Positions 52,964 through 62,183 of a DNA stretch of 64,000 nucleotides are shown one piece after another. Numbering within the stretch: position 1 is the first letter of the stretch; each line of letters starts with the position of its first letter. The DNA comes from Paenibacillus ginsengarvi (lineage in GTDB: Bacteria > Bacillota > Bacilli > Paenibacillales > NBRC-103111). The notes under the pieces are model-generated. The model did no database searches. It was not told the origin of the DNA and saw nothing but the letters and a program-made list of their open reading frames with translations. Both the position numbers and the translations under genes were made by a program. Location: NCBI RefSeq assembly GCF_003626695.1, contig NZ_RBAH01000012.1:175042-239041 (forward strand). The letters are read 5' to 3'.

Positions 52964-53863
52964 TTACAACGATTTTTGTAAAAAATCATATCCTCGTTCC
53001 AGGGCATCCATCGGCGGATGATGTCCGGTTGCGTGATTGATGAATAGATACTGCGACGCATCTGAATAGCCGGCCCGTTTGAGGACATCCAAGGCATCTT
53101 CATTGTCGTACAGTCCTGCGATCAGCACAAAGGACTTGAGTCCGCTGATGCGAAGCAGCTCGGCATGATCCATGTTAGCGGCTTTCAGCTTATCTAATTT
53201 TGCTCCCCAATACCAAGGTTCCGACCAGTTCGTTCGGTCCCATTCAATCCCGAAGTCCGTTCCTAATATTGCTTTGATGCGAGGGTCTAAACAGCCTGTG
53301 TACAGAGCCATTTTGCCTCCCAGCGAATGCCCGACAATGCCGATACGTTTGTGATCGACGCGATGATCGGAGCACAGGAGGTCCACCAGAAGCTGAGTAT
53401 CGGCAATTAGTTTCCCTATGCCGGTCCATTCGGGGTGGTCGCGAAGCAAATACTCGGCAGACAACCGCCAACGCGAGAAATCGTTGCGTTCCAATTCCAG
53501 CTTTCGGTAGGTCAAGTGAAACGCTTCCGCTGTGACTGCAACATACCCTCGGCGCACAAGATGCAGGGCCAGCGCAATGCCAGGCTCGTTGTTTGGCTCC
53601 AGTGTGTCTTGATTATATCCGGCAACCCGTTCGGGGTAGTAAAACGGAACGACTACCCCCGGCAATTTGCCGTTAATCGTTTTTGGCAGCATCAGTAATG
53701 TCCGTTGTACCGTACCCGGGCCGTTTGCTTGCTCATACAACTCGCCAACAAATTCGCTCGTCTCGAACGTGCGAATAAGCTGTAGATGAGGCGGATACTC
53801 ATAGTTTTGCGGCTTTCCGATCAAGTCCAGCCATTTTTGTGCGGAATCATTGAAATCGTTCAT
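52964..53863 (-). CDS. Alpha/beta hydrolase, dienelactone-hydrolase-like
   Basis: 299 residues. The nucleophile elbow is GIVGHSLGGKMALY (Ser); TGHHPP near the C-terminus carries the likely His. No signal peptide. ATG at 53863 after AGGAGAACAAGC, 25 nt after the E2 stop, so it is in the E2 operon. Probably a carbohydrate or acyl esterase, or a relative acting on the ligand of E2; substrate is inference. Confidence 0.85.
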   Translation of the reverse strand: MNDFNDSAQKWLDLIGKPQNYEYPPHLQLIRTFETSEFVGELYEQANGPGTVQRTLLMLPKTINGKLPGVVVPFYYPERVAGYNQDTLEPNNEPGIALALHLVRRGYVAVTAEAFHLTYRKLELERNDFSRWRLSAEYLLRDHPEWTGIGKLIADTQLLVDLLCSDHRVDHKRIGIVGHSLGGKMALYTGCLDPRIKAILGTDFGIEWDRTNWSEPWYWGAKLDKLKAANMDHAELLRISGLKSFVLIAGLYDNEDALDVLKRAGYSDASQYLFINHATGHHPPMDALERGYDFLQKSL

Positions 53864-53888
53864 GCTTGTTCTCCTATTTTTGTTCCGT

Positions 53889-55211
53889 TTATCTGCTCTT
53901 GATCTCTGCAACCTTCATCTGCACTTCTTCGTCGATCTTGCGCATCATCGTGTTCATATCCATATTGCCGAGCGCCAGATCGGCTGAATATTTGCGGTAA
54001 ATGGCCAGCAAATCCGGATCATAGATCGTTTTTGGGGCGACGGGCGCGAGCTTCGTTTTAAATATCGATTGAACGTTGCGGTCCTTGTAGTACGTATTTT
54101 GCGCAAACTGCTTGATCCGATCGTCATTGACGATAACCGGGTAGTTGCCGTCGCGCGCCGTAATGGTCTGGTATTCGTCGGAATACAAATATTTAATAAC
54201 TTCCATCGCCGCGTCTTTATTTTTGCTCATGTTCGTAATTCCAAAAAACAGCAGGTTCGCTTGCGCGCCTACTCCCGGCGCTTCTTTCAAGCTCGGATAC
54301 GCGGCAATGTCCCAGTTCAAAGTCTTCATGTCATAAGAAAGCGGGATATGAACGAGGCCGACCTCCATCGCCGCATCTCTCGTTTTATAGAAATTCGCTT
54401 CACCCGGCAGCGCTTTCAAAGTCGCTACTTTTTCTTTATAACCTGCCGCCGATAGCGGCCGAACCGCCATCATTTCGTAAATCGTCTTCCACTTCGCTTC
54501 GTCAGTCATAACCGACGATTTGCCCGTCTGCATATCGTAGTACGGCAGCGACAGCGTGTTAAGCGAGACGTGCTGCGGCGCCATGACCAGACCGACATAC
54601 GACGTGCCTTGATCGACCCGGGTTAGCTTGTTGTTCATATCGTAGATTTCGTCCCAAGTCGGAGTGTCCTTCGGGTAGGCGACCCCGAATTTATCGAAAA
54701 TATCTTTGTTGTAAAACGTCGCCAGCGTCTCGACCCCGATCGGCAATCCGTACAGCTTGCCGCCCCATACCGGGCTCTGCCCCTGCATCCAGTTCATGCC
54801 AACCTTGTTCGGATCGACACCGTGCTTTTTCATCAGTTCGGTCATGTCGTACACCATGCCGCTCTTCAAAGGCCCGTTCGTAAAGTCCGTGCCGGCTGCG
54901 TACACGATATCGACCATCGTATTCGTGGCGATCAGATCCGCGAACTTGATAACCGAGCTGGGGATGAACTTGATCGTATAGTTCGGAAATTTTTTGCGGA
55001 GCGAATTGCCGATGCGGGTATCGAACGCTTCCTGCGAGTGTCCGCCGTTCGTTACGATCGTCAACTCCACCGGCCCGCTGCTCTCCGCCGGAGTTTTGGC
55101 CGGCTCGCCCGATTTCGTATCGCTTTCGGAGCCGCTGCCGGTGCTGCAGCCAATCAATCCCGCTGCAATCGCCGACGTTAAAAGGAGTAATGCTGCCTTT
55201 TTTCTAACCAA
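53889..55211 (-). CDS. Orphan family-1 solute-binding lipoprotein E2
   Basis: 440 residues. Lipobox AAGLIGCSTG, then sequence matching E1 almost throughout (for example the shared FYKTRDAAMEVGLVHIPLSY block). Differences concentrate in the linker and in short loops (YPKDTPTWDEIYDM). TTG start at 55211 after AGGAGGGGTTTAC. Followed by the hydrolase gene; no permease or ATPase. Confidence 0.92.
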   Translation of the reverse strand: MVRKKAALLLLTSAIAAGLIGCSTGSGSESDTKSGEPAKTPAESSGPVELTIVTNGGHSQEAFDTRIGNSLRKKFPNYTIKFIPSSVIKFADLIATNTMVDIVYAAGTDFTNGPLKSGMVYDMTELMKKHGVDPNKVGMNWMQGQSPVWGGKLYGLPIGVETLATFYNKDIFDKFGVAYPKDTPTWDEIYDMNNKLTRVDQGTSYVGLVMAPQHVSLNTLSLPYYDMQTGKSSVMTDEAKWKTIYEMMAVRPLSAAGYKEKVATLKALPGEANFYKTRDAAMEVGLVHIPLSYDMKTLNWDIAAYPSLKEAPGVGAQANLLFFGITNMSKNKDAAMEVIKYLYSDEYQTITARDGNYPVIVNDDRIKQFAQNTYYKDRNVQSIFKTKLAPVAPKTIYDPDLLAIYRKYSADLALGNMDMNTMMRKIDEEVQMKVAEIKSR

Positions 55212-55260
55212 GTAAACCCCTCCTGTAAATGAAGTACCTCTATAATTTCATTTCATTTAC

Positions 55261-55276
55261 TATCACTCGAGTGATA
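55261..55276. promoter_or_regulatory. LacI-type operator O2 of binding protein E2
   Basis: Perfect 16-bp palindrome TATCACTCGAGTGATA, 50 bp before the E2 start and 77 bp (centre to centre) from O1. Two sites could support repression looping. Confidence 0.85.
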
Positions 55277-55336
55277 ATCTTTTTAAAAAAAAGGCTGTTT
55301 CAGAAAAATTCTAGAATCAGCAAACTTTTCTATAAA

Positions 55337-55354
55337 TTATCACTCGAGTGATAA
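55337..55354. promoter_or_regulatory. LacI-type operator O1 of binding protein E2
   Basis: Perfect 18-bp palindrome TTATCACTCGAGTGATAA, 4 nt downstream of the -10 on the minus strand, covering the expected transcription start. Confidence 0.88.
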
Positions 55355-55358
55355 AATC

Positions 55359-55388
55359 ATCATAATTCACTGAGTTCGCCCTTGTCAA
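55359..55388 (-). promoter_or_regulatory. Promoter of the binding protein E2 operon
   Basis: On the minus strand TTGACA (55388-55383), 18 nt, TATGAT (55364-55359), with operator O1 right behind it. Confidence 0.85.
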
Positions 55389-55515
55389 CAAGAATATTCA
55401 ACTTCAAAAAGGCTACAATTCATCGATTATGTCGCCCGTACAGCGTACAAAAGCGCTGGATGCGCGGAACAAATCAAACAGCCGATTTTGGGGAACCGTC
55501 CCCTTTCCCGGCTGT

Positions 55516-56613
55516 TTACACTGGCTGATTCGTAGGGCTCGTACTTCCCCGAACGATCATCTCATACGGCAGCACGATTCTGGCCTTATCCTTGTTAGGC
55601 GCCTTCATCCGCTCAATTAAGAGCCGCCCAGCCGTTTCACCCGATTCCCGCAATGGCACACGCATCGTAGTCAGTTGCGGAACCCCGAGGTTGGCGTACG
55701 CATCGTCGAAACCGACAACAGAAATTTGCTGAGGCACGGTTATGCCAAACTCTTTCAAAGCGAACAGCACCCCAAGGGCGTGATCGTCGCTTGCACCGAC
55801 AATCGCGCTTGTCTGACCCAGATTGCCGCCGGTGGCTTTTAACGTCATATAGCAGTCCTGAACGATAATGGACGGCTTTGTCGTTTGCATGGCCACGACG
55901 ACCGATGCCGGCAGCCCGGCTTCATGCATCGCTTGCAAATACCCTTGCGTCCGCAAGTTGTTGGAATCTCTAGGCGATATTCGCTCGGTATCGTCCAGCA
56001 GCTTCAGCACGGCCCCGGGCAGGGAAATCATCATAATATGCCGGTGTCCTTGTTCGATCAAATAACGGGTCAAATCGTATCCGGCCCGCTTATGATCATA
56101 CTGAATGCTGTCGACGCTATCATGGGAAAACCGCGAGCCCGTTACATTGATCGCCATGCCCGATTCGGTAAGCTCGATGATGTATTGCTCGTCCAGCTCT
56201 TCATGCGTGCCCGCCACGAAGGTTGCCCCGGATACGCGCTGCTGCCTCAGCAGGCGGATCGCCTTCAACAGATCTTCTTTTTTCCGCTCCACATGGCAGA
56301 TGATGACCGCATGCTGGTGGGCCCCCGCGACCTGCTCGAAGCTTCTAACGAAAGAGGCGTAAATATTGCGGTTGATCTCGCTCGCGACGACGATACCGAG
56401 CACGGCGTTTTTTCCGGTCATCAGCCCGCTGGCAAACGGGTCTTTATGGTAGCCGAGCTCCTTCGCCGCTTGCTTCACTTTCTCGACCATCGCCTGAGAC
56501 AGTCCCGGATTGGCCGACAACGCTTTGGACACCGTCGTCCGGTCGATATTCAGATGGACGGCAATGTCCTTCATCGTAATTTTCTTCTCGCGTACGTACC
56601 GCCCTTCCTCCAT
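55516..56613 (-). CDS. LacI family transcriptional regulator
   Basis: 365 residues. N-terminal HTH with hinge (TMKDIAVHLNIDRTTVSKAL, then KQAAKELGYHKDPFASGL) and a periplasmic-binding-like core ending in ISVVGFDDAYANLGVPQLTT and VPYEMIVRGST-like VLPYEMIVRGSTS. ATG at 56613 follows GGGAGAAGG. It ends about 125 bp before the E2 promoter and is the natural candidate to bind the TCACYCGRGTGA operators of E1 and E2. Confidence 0.93.
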   Translation of the reverse strand: MEEGRYVREKKITMKDIAVHLNIDRTTVSKALSANPGLSQAMVEKVKQAAKELGYHKDPFASGLMTGKNAVLGIVVASEINRNIYASFVRSFEQVAGAHQHAVIICHVERKKEDLLKAIRLLRQQRVSGATFVAGTHEELDEQYIIELTESGMAINVTGSRFSHDSVDSIQYDHKRAGYDLTRYLIEQGHRHIMMISLPGAVLKLLDDTERISPRDSNNLRTQGYLQAMHEAGLPASVVVAMQTTKPSIIVQDCYMTLKATGGNLGQTSAIVGASDDHALGVLFALKEFGITVPQQISVVGFDDAYANLGVPQLTTMRVPLRESGETAGRLLIERMKAPNKDKARIVLPYEMIVRGSTSPTNQPV

Positions 56614-56685
56614 GCAGCCTTCTCCCTTTCCCCGGAGCTCCCCCACAAGCGAAGGCGATGGAGGAGCCCCTACAACTGTAAATCT

Positions 56686-58068
56686 TTAAAAAGCGAGCTT
56701 GCCCTCGATAAACGACTTCAGCTCGGCGATCGGCATCCGCGTTTGCTCCATCGTGTCGCGGTCGCGAACCGTCACTTGACCGTCCTGCTCGGATTCGAAG
56801 TCGTACGTGATGCAGAACGGTGTGCCGATTTCGTCGTGACGGCGGTACCGTTTGCCGATCGAGCCGGCTTCGTCGTAATCGACCATAAAATGCTTGGCAA
56901 GGTCGGCGAATACTTGGTTCGCGCCTTCCGACAGCTTCTTCGACAGCGGGAATATGGCCGCCTTAAACGGTGCAAGCGCCGGATGGAAATGAAGCACCGT
57001 ACGGCTGTCGTCGCCTTCGAGCTTCTGCTCCTCGTAAGCGTCGATCAGGAACGCCAGCGTGACGCGGTCGGCGCCGAGCGACGGCTCGATGCAGTACGGC
57101 ACGTACCGCTCGTTCGTTTCCTGGTCGATATAGTTAAAATCTTCGCCGGAATGGGTCATATGCTGCTTCAGGTCGTAGTCGGTGCGGTCCGCGATGCCCC
57201 ACAGCTCGCCCCAGCCGAACGGGAACTTGAACTCGATATCCGTCGTCGCATTGCTGTAGTGGGACAGCTCATCCTCGGAATGGTCGCGCAGGCGGATGTG
57301 CTCTTCGTTCAAATTCAGCGACTTCAGCCATTCGAAGCAGAACGAACGCCAATATTCGAACCATTTCATATCCTCGCCCGGCTTGCAGAAAAATTCAAGC
57401 TCCATCTGCTCGAATTCGCGCGTGCGGAACGTAAAGTTGCCCGGCGTAATTTCGTTGCGGAAGCTTTTGCCGATTTGGCCGATGCCGAACGGCATTTTTT
57501 TGCGCATCGTCCGCTGGACGTTTTTGAAATTGACGAAGATGCCCTGCGCCGTTTCCGGGCGCAAATAAATTTCGTTCGCGCTCGATTCGGTAACGCCCTG
57601 GAACGTCTTGAACATCAGGTTGAACTGGCGGATGTCGGTAAAGTCGCGGCTGCCGCAATCCGGGCAAGCGATCGCGTGCTCCTCGATCAGCCCTTTCATC
57701 TGGTCGAACGACAAGCCGTCGACGATCATCTCGATGCCCTTGCTGTCCAGCGCGTTCTCGATCAGCTTGTCGGCGCGGTGGCGAGCTTTACATTGCTTGC
57801 AGTCGATCATCGGATCGTTGAAGTTGCCGACGTGGCCGGAAGCGACCCACGCCTGCGGATTCATCAGAATAGCGGCGTCGAGGCCGACGTTGTACGGCGA
57901 TTCCTGGATAAACTTTTTCCACCAGGCGCGCTTGATATTGTTTTTCAGCTCGATGCCGAGGGGACCGTAATCCCATGTGTTTGCCAAGCCGCCGTAAATT
58001 TCCGAGCCCGGAAATACGAAGCCTCTATGCTTGGCCAGCGCTACTACTTGATCCATGTTGACACTCAT
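56686..58068 (-). CDS. glyS: Glycyl-tRNA synthetase, single-chain alpha2 type
   Basis: 460 residues, class II. FVFPGSEIYGGLANTWDYGP at the start, motif 2 region FRNEITPGNFTFRTREFEQM, motif 3 GADRVTLAFLIDAY, and a C-terminal anticodon-binding domain (CITYDFESEQDGQVTVRDRD). ATG at 58068 after GGAGAGAAGCGTAA. Preceded by a T-box leader. Confidence 0.96.
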   Translation of the reverse strand: MSVNMDQVVALAKHRGFVFPGSEIYGGLANTWDYGPLGIELKNNIKRAWWKKFIQESPYNVGLDAAILMNPQAWVASGHVGNFNDPMIDCKQCKARHRADKLIENALDSKGIEMIVDGLSFDQMKGLIEEHAIACPDCGSRDFTDIRQFNLMFKTFQGVTESSANEIYLRPETAQGIFVNFKNVQRTMRKKMPFGIGQIGKSFRNEITPGNFTFRTREFEQMELEFFCKPGEDMKWFEYWRSFCFEWLKSLNLNEEHIRLRDHSEDELSHYSNATTDIEFKFPFGWGELWGIADRTDYDLKQHMTHSGEDFNYIDQETNERYVPYCIEPSLGADRVTLAFLIDAYEEQKLEGDDSRTVLHFHPALAPFKAAIFPLSKKLSEGANQVFADLAKHFMVDYDEAGSIGKRYRRHDEIGTPFCITYDFESEQDGQVTVRDRDTMEQTRMPIAELKSFIEGKLAF

Positions 58069-58094
58069 TTACGCTTCTCTCCTTTGTGGCCATG

Positions 58095-58370
58095 AGCAGG
58101 TGTCAGGCATAAGAAAAAGCCCTCTCCCATGGCATATGAATATGCCTAGGGACGAGAGCTTCGATTCGCACCCGCGGTTCCACCCTAGTTGACGCACCGG
58201 CGTTCCCCGGCTGTTCGGCTGCGCCGAACATGCGTCCCCTTTGTTCGTATGCGGCTCCGGACTGCCGTTTCCCCGCTCCCTTTCCCCGGGCTTTCACCGT
58301 CCCCGGGTCGCTTATGCGAAAGTGGCTATGCGAGTACTATTGGTCCTTCACGGCCGCAATTATGCTTTGC
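58095..58370 (-). ncRNA. T-box riboswitch leader of glyS
   Basis: On the minus strand the conserved T-box AGGGTGGAACCGCGGG lies at 58186-58171. The competing terminator follows (58160-58111): GCTCTCGTCCC and GGGAGAGGGC flank a GGCATAT/ATATGCC stem, then TTTTT. About 190 nt of stem I/II/III sequence precede the T-box. Uncharged tRNA-Gly would stabilise the antiterminator and allow glyS transcription. The specifier codon was not located with confidence. Confidence 0.9.
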
Positions 58371-58375
58371 CAATC

Positions 58376-58404
58376 ATTGTACCCAACTTTATGAAAAAAA
58401 TCAA
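58376..58404 (-). promoter_or_regulatory. Promoter of the glyS T-box leader
   Basis: On the minus strand TTGATT (58404-58399), 17 nt, TACAAT (58381-58376), about 300 nt before the glyS start. Confidence 0.72.
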
Positions 58405-58443
58405 TCGGGCATCGCACTATCGGAGGGCAATCCGTCTAAGAGA

Positions 58444-59961
58444 CTACTCCTTCAGCGGCGTATAAAAATTTTGCGTAAAGTACACATGCATCGAGCCGCC
58501 GAAGTACACCCCGACGCCGAGCCGGGTCGTCGCCCCGAGCAAGCTTTCGCGGTGACCTGTGTGCGAGTTGAGCCAGCCCGAATGAGCGACGATCGCATTC
58601 GGCTGCCCGGCGGCAATATTTTCCGCGCCGGTTCTGTACGCTACGCCGTTTTGCTCGAACCGCTGCTTGAGCGTGTCCCCCTTCGGGCTTTTGTGGTCAA
58701 AATACCCGTTCTTCGCCATATCCTCGCTATGGCCGTAAGCGATGACCGCCATTGCATCGTCCCACTGGAACGGCTTCAACCCCCGTTTGGCGCGGGCCGC
58801 ATTGGCGAGATCGAACACTTCTCTCTCGAAAGCGGTTCGCAGGGCGTCGCTCGGCGAGCCGTAATAATCCGGCTTCGCTTCCTCAACCTCTTTGGCGATT
58901 AGCTGAATCGCCTCGACGGTATTGTTCTCGTGTGTATCGTAGTAAAACGTCACGTAGCTGTCGTCGATTTCGTATACGCCGTCCTTTTCGCCGGGATTGT
59001 TTAGTATATAAAGGGTAAACCCTTTCGTAATCGAATCGAGCGGCTTGCCGAGCGCCTTCACGATATCCTGCGAAGTTTGGCCTTCGCCGATGCCCGGCTT
59101 GTCCGACGTCCACGCTGCGGAGCTGGTGTACAAGCCGACTACCTTGCCGTCCTTGATGCCGATCTGCGCATAGTTGGCATAGTCTTGGTTATAGATGTAC
59201 CAGTCGAAGCCGTATTCGCTCGGATCTTGACGCGCCGGCTCGCCGAGCTTCGCCCGAACGTCCTTCAGCGAGTCGCCCAGCGATATGCCGCGCACCGTAA
59301 AAGCTCTCGCCGAAGCGGGAAGTCCGGTAAGCTGCAGCTTCTTGCCGAGCACATTGCGGACCAGTTGCACCGCTTCCGCCCGGGTTACGGTGTCGCTTGC
59401 TCCGAAGCCTTCGACCGTAGCCGCCGTTTTGCCCTGCGCCAGGCCGTTGTCCAGCAAATAGCGGATTGCATTCGGCACGTTCAGGCTTTGACCGCCGGCG
59501 GCGGCGATCAGACGTGCAACTTGACCGCGCGCATACGGGACATTCGCCTGTCCCGAATCGACCGGCAGCCGCAGCTCGTTCGCATAGGCGTAATAGCCGG
59601 TGTACCACGGCGCGCTCGCTCCGGTCGGCGCAATCGCCTTCCCCGTAAAAGCCCGAAGCAGCATCGTGACGAACTCCGCTTCGCTGACCGTCCGGTCCGG
59701 CTGAAACGTTCCGTCCGCGAACCCGTCGACGATCCCTTGCGCAAGCGCCCAGCCGATCGCCTCGCTGCCCCAATGGCCGGCCGTGTCCTTGAAAGCGCCC
59801 GCTGCTGGCTGTGCCGCTGCCGCCACTGAGACCGCAGGCTGAGCCGCATTAGAAAACTCCGCTGCGGACGACACGAACGAGGACGAGATTAGCAGCGCCG
59901 GTGTTAGCAGCGCCGTTATGCTCCATTTGCCTATATGATTCCAACCGTATCTTTTTTTCAT
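58444..59961 (-). CDS. S-layer-homology and CAP-domain wall protein
   Basis: 505 residues. Signal peptide (ITALLTPALLISSSFVSSAA), three SLH repeats (about 55-215: FKDTAGHWGSEAIGWALAQG, FADGTFQPDRTVSEAEFVTM) that bind secondary wall polymer, a CAP-associated domain (GISLGDSLKDVRAKLGEPAR), and a C-terminal CAP/SCP domain of YkwD type (FDLANAARAKRGLKPFQWDD, HSEDMAKNGYFDH, GHRESLLG). ATG at 59961 after GCAGGAGGAAATCGCC. Surface-anchored; CAP role unknown. Confidence 0.93.
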   Translation of the reverse strand: MKKRYGWNHIGKWSITALLTPALLISSSFVSSAAEFSNAAQPAVSVAAAAQPAAGAFKDTAGHWGSEAIGWALAQGIVDGFADGTFQPDRTVSEAEFVTMLLRAFTGKAIAPTGASAPWYTGYYAYANELRLPVDSGQANVPYARGQVARLIAAAGGQSLNVPNAIRYLLDNGLAQGKTAATVEGFGASDTVTRAEAVQLVRNVLGKKLQLTGLPASARAFTVRGISLGDSLKDVRAKLGEPARQDPSEYGFDWYIYNQDYANYAQIGIKDGKVVGLYTSSAAWTSDKPGIGEGQTSQDIVKALGKPLDSITKGFTLYILNNPGEKDGVYEIDDSYVTFYYDTHENNTVEAIQLIAKEVEEAKPDYYGSPSDALRTAFEREVFDLANAARAKRGLKPFQWDDAMAVIAYGHSEDMAKNGYFDHKSPKGDTLKQRFEQNGVAYRTGAENIAAGQPNAIVAHSGWLNSHTGHRESLLGATTRLGVGVYFGGSMHVYFTQNFYTPLKE

Positions 59962-60138
59962 GGCGATTTCCTCCTGCTACTCCATACATTCGACATAGGG
60001 GCCGGAAATTCCTGTTTGCAGGCGTAAATGGAGATAACTGGTTTGAAAACCCGCAAACCTGATAAAATCATACCTATCCCGCTCCGGCAGATCTGTTAGA
60101 CTGAAACAAAAGAAGAAAGCACTGGAAGAAGGTGCTCC

Positions 60139-61515
60139 ATGAACACCAACGCCCCCATCCAAAGCGCAATCGATTATATCGAGATGCACTTGAGCGAACC
60201 GCTCGAATTGGCGCAAATCGCCGACAAAGCCTATATGTCGGTACCGAATTTGTACAGAGCTTTCTACGCGCTTACCGGTCACCCGATCAAGGAATACATA
60301 CGGAAAAGACGGCTCAGCCAGTCCGCCTGGCTCTTGCGGCATTCGGACAAGGCGGTTGTCGATATCGCATTCGAGTGCGGCTTCGACAGCTACCAGACGT
60401 TCGCGAAAATGTTCAAAAAAGTGGTAGGCATGACGCCCGGCGCTTACCGCAAATCCGTCGTGCATTACTCGTTTGAAGCCATGAGCCTCCCGGAGCGCGT
60501 TTGTTACTTGGAAGAAGGGGAGCTGTCCGCCCGATATCCCGACGTAAAAGTAATTCGCCTCCTGCCGATGCAGGTTGCCGTATACCGGCACCGCTCCGGG
60601 GAGCGGGAAGGGCTCGAGGAAGAAGCCGTTCGAACTGTATTCGAGCTGCTCGACAGGCTCGGAGCGGCTGCGGAAAGGCTCCGGTTCTATGGCACCAACA
60701 CCCAGCTGCCTTCGGCAGATCGGCCGTACGGATACGACATCCTGATTCCGCTCGCCGGTCCCGAATCCGATTCGGCGTTTCAATCGGAGGCATTCCGGAT
60801 AACGACTTTTCCGGGCGGGCTTTATGCTGTAGGCAAATGCCCGGAAACGACCGGCGCGGACATCGTTGCCGCCTGGGATCGGCTTCTGTGCCAATGGCTG
60901 CCGCGAAGCGCCTTCGAGCTTGGCGCCCACCCTTATATCGAGCAGTATTTTACGTACCGCGGGGCGGTTACGCGTATGAACCTGCATCTTCCGGTGCAGC
61001 GACAAATGGAACCGGAAACGCTGGATACGATTTTCGTAAAGCCTGTAACCGTCGTGGTCTGCAGAGCTTACGGCCCTTCTGCACAAAACGATGCCGACGA
61101 TCGGTTGACGACATGGCTAATTCAAGAGGGACTGACCGGCAATCCGGAGTTAAAGCTGTTCATGTCTTATAGCTACAGCGTCAAACCCGGAGATGAATTT
61201 TGGTACGAGCTGTCCGTATCGCTTCCCGACAACCGGGCCGCCGCCTGCTCAACAACCGATTCTGGAACGTCTCTCGGCGAATGGGGAGGCGGACTCTACG
61301 CCTGTGCAACAAGCGGAGCGTACGGCCTGATGACCGGGGTGCTGGACAAAATACACCGCTGGCTTTACGAAAACGAAATATATGCAGCGGATGCAAGCAG
61401 ACAATGGTTCGCGGAATACGTCCCGGGCGAAGGCACCGATCTGGAACGGTCAACCTCCGTTAAGTGCTATGTCCCCGTTATTCAGACGGCTTGTCGAAAC
61501 AAGGGAGGAATGTAA
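60139..61515 (+). CDS. AraC family regulator with GyrI-like effector-binding domains
   Basis: 458 residues, with the DNA-binding part first: LELAQIADKAYMSVPNLYRA and AVVDIAFECGFDSYQTFAKM, GMTPGAYR (about 20-105). Two GyrI/SOUL-like effector-binding domains follow (VKVIRLLPMQVAVYRHRSGE to about 280, then PETLDTIFVKPVTVVVCRAY). This order matches Rob/BltR-like ligand sensors. ATG at 60139 after GAAGAAGGTGCTCC. Confidence 0.88.
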   Translation: MNTNAPIQSAIDYIEMHLSEPLELAQIADKAYMSVPNLYRAFYALTGHPIKEYIRKRRLSQSAWLLRHSDKAVVDIAFECGFDSYQTFAKMFKKVVGMTPGAYRKSVVHYSFEAMSLPERVCYLEEGELSARYPDVKVIRLLPMQVAVYRHRSGEREGLEEEAVRTVFELLDRLGAAAERLRFYGTNTQLPSADRPYGYDILIPLAGPESDSAFQSEAFRITTFPGGLYAVGKCPETTGADIVAAWDRLLCQWLPRSAFELGAHPYIEQYFTYRGAVTRMNLHLPVQRQMEPETLDTIFVKPVTVVVCRAYGPSAQNDADDRLTTWLIQEGLTGNPELKLFMSYSYSVKPGDEFWYELSVSLPDNRAAACSTTDSGTSLGEWGGGLYACATSGAYGLMTGVLDKIHRWLYENEIYAADASRQWFAEYVPGEGTDLERSTSVKCYVPVIQTACRNKGGM

Positions 61516-61516
61516 A

Positions 61517-62110
61517 GTGGCAGAGGGCGCATCAAAAAAGAAGCAAGGGATTGGCGATAACTATAAGCCGGCAGCCATTCCCCGGGCATTGCGTTTGTTA
61601 AGAAACGAAAGCAATGGAGCAGAAGAATTGCTATCCGAAGAGCCCGCTTATACGATCGTCCGTATGGCCGATACGAAATTAGTCGGCATCCGGTTGAAGG
61701 AGCCTTTCCCCGGTTTCGATTATAAAGCGGAATATTTGACCGATGGTTGGGAGCGGCTTGCGGCGCTTTTGGAAGGCAAACTATGCGCCGAAAATCCGTC
61801 GGCTTATTTCGTGTACCACGGGTGTGAGGCCGGCCTTTGTTTGTGCGTCCGGATGAATGATCTTAAGGGCATTCCGGATGGTCTAGTCCAAATTCCGGTT
61901 CCAGGCCGTGAGTTCGCCGTCGTTTCGTGTCAAGGCTCATTCAGCGATCAAGAACAAATCTTTATGGATATTTGCAAGGCCGATTTCGAGATGGATCTTG
62001 ATGCTATCCGGTTCGAGCAATATGATAGACGGCTGCTGCCATCCGAAACCGGGGAATACGAATTCAAGCTGTATTTTCCGATGAAGGATGGGCGGAACGT
62101 AAGCGAATAA
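61517..62110 (+). CDS. GyrI-like small-molecule-binding protein
   Basis: 197 residues. After a basic stretch the TIVRMADTKLVGIRLKEPFP and CEAGLCLCVRMNDLKGIPDG segments and the IPVPGREFAVVSCQG strand mark a GyrI-like fold, as in the regulator upstream. GTG at 61517 overlaps the end of the AraC gene region (1-nt gap) and follows GGGAGGAATGTAAA. Likely works with the AraC protein on the same ligand. Confidence 0.8.
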   Translation: MAEGASKKKQGIGDNYKPAAIPRALRLLRNESNGAEELLSEEPAYTIVRMADTKLVGIRLKEPFPGFDYKAEYLTDGWERLAALLEGKLCAENPSAYFVYHGCEAGLCLCVRMNDLKGIPDGLVQIPVPGREFAVVSCQGSFSDQEQIFMDICKADFEMDLDAIRFEQYDRRLLPSETGEYEFKLYFPMKDGRNVSE

Positions 62111-62126
62111 CAGACAAAACACCGAA

Positions 62127-62165
62127 AACACCGGTACCGCTCCTTTGCGAGCCAATACCGGTGTT
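62127..62165. terminator. Bidirectional terminator
   Basis: AACACCGGTA (62127-62136) pairs with TACCGGTGTT (62156-62165) between the convergent GyrI-like and binding protein F genes. T-rich on the plus side (CTTCGTTT). Confidence 0.75.
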
Positions 62166-62183
62166 CTTCGTTTGACGCGGCGG

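Noticed and set aside
55885..58095. 736-codon open frame on the plus strand
   Set aside because: It is antisense to the clear LacI and GlyRS genes; long antisense frames are expected in GC-rich coding sequence. No SD, and the translation has no recognisable domain.
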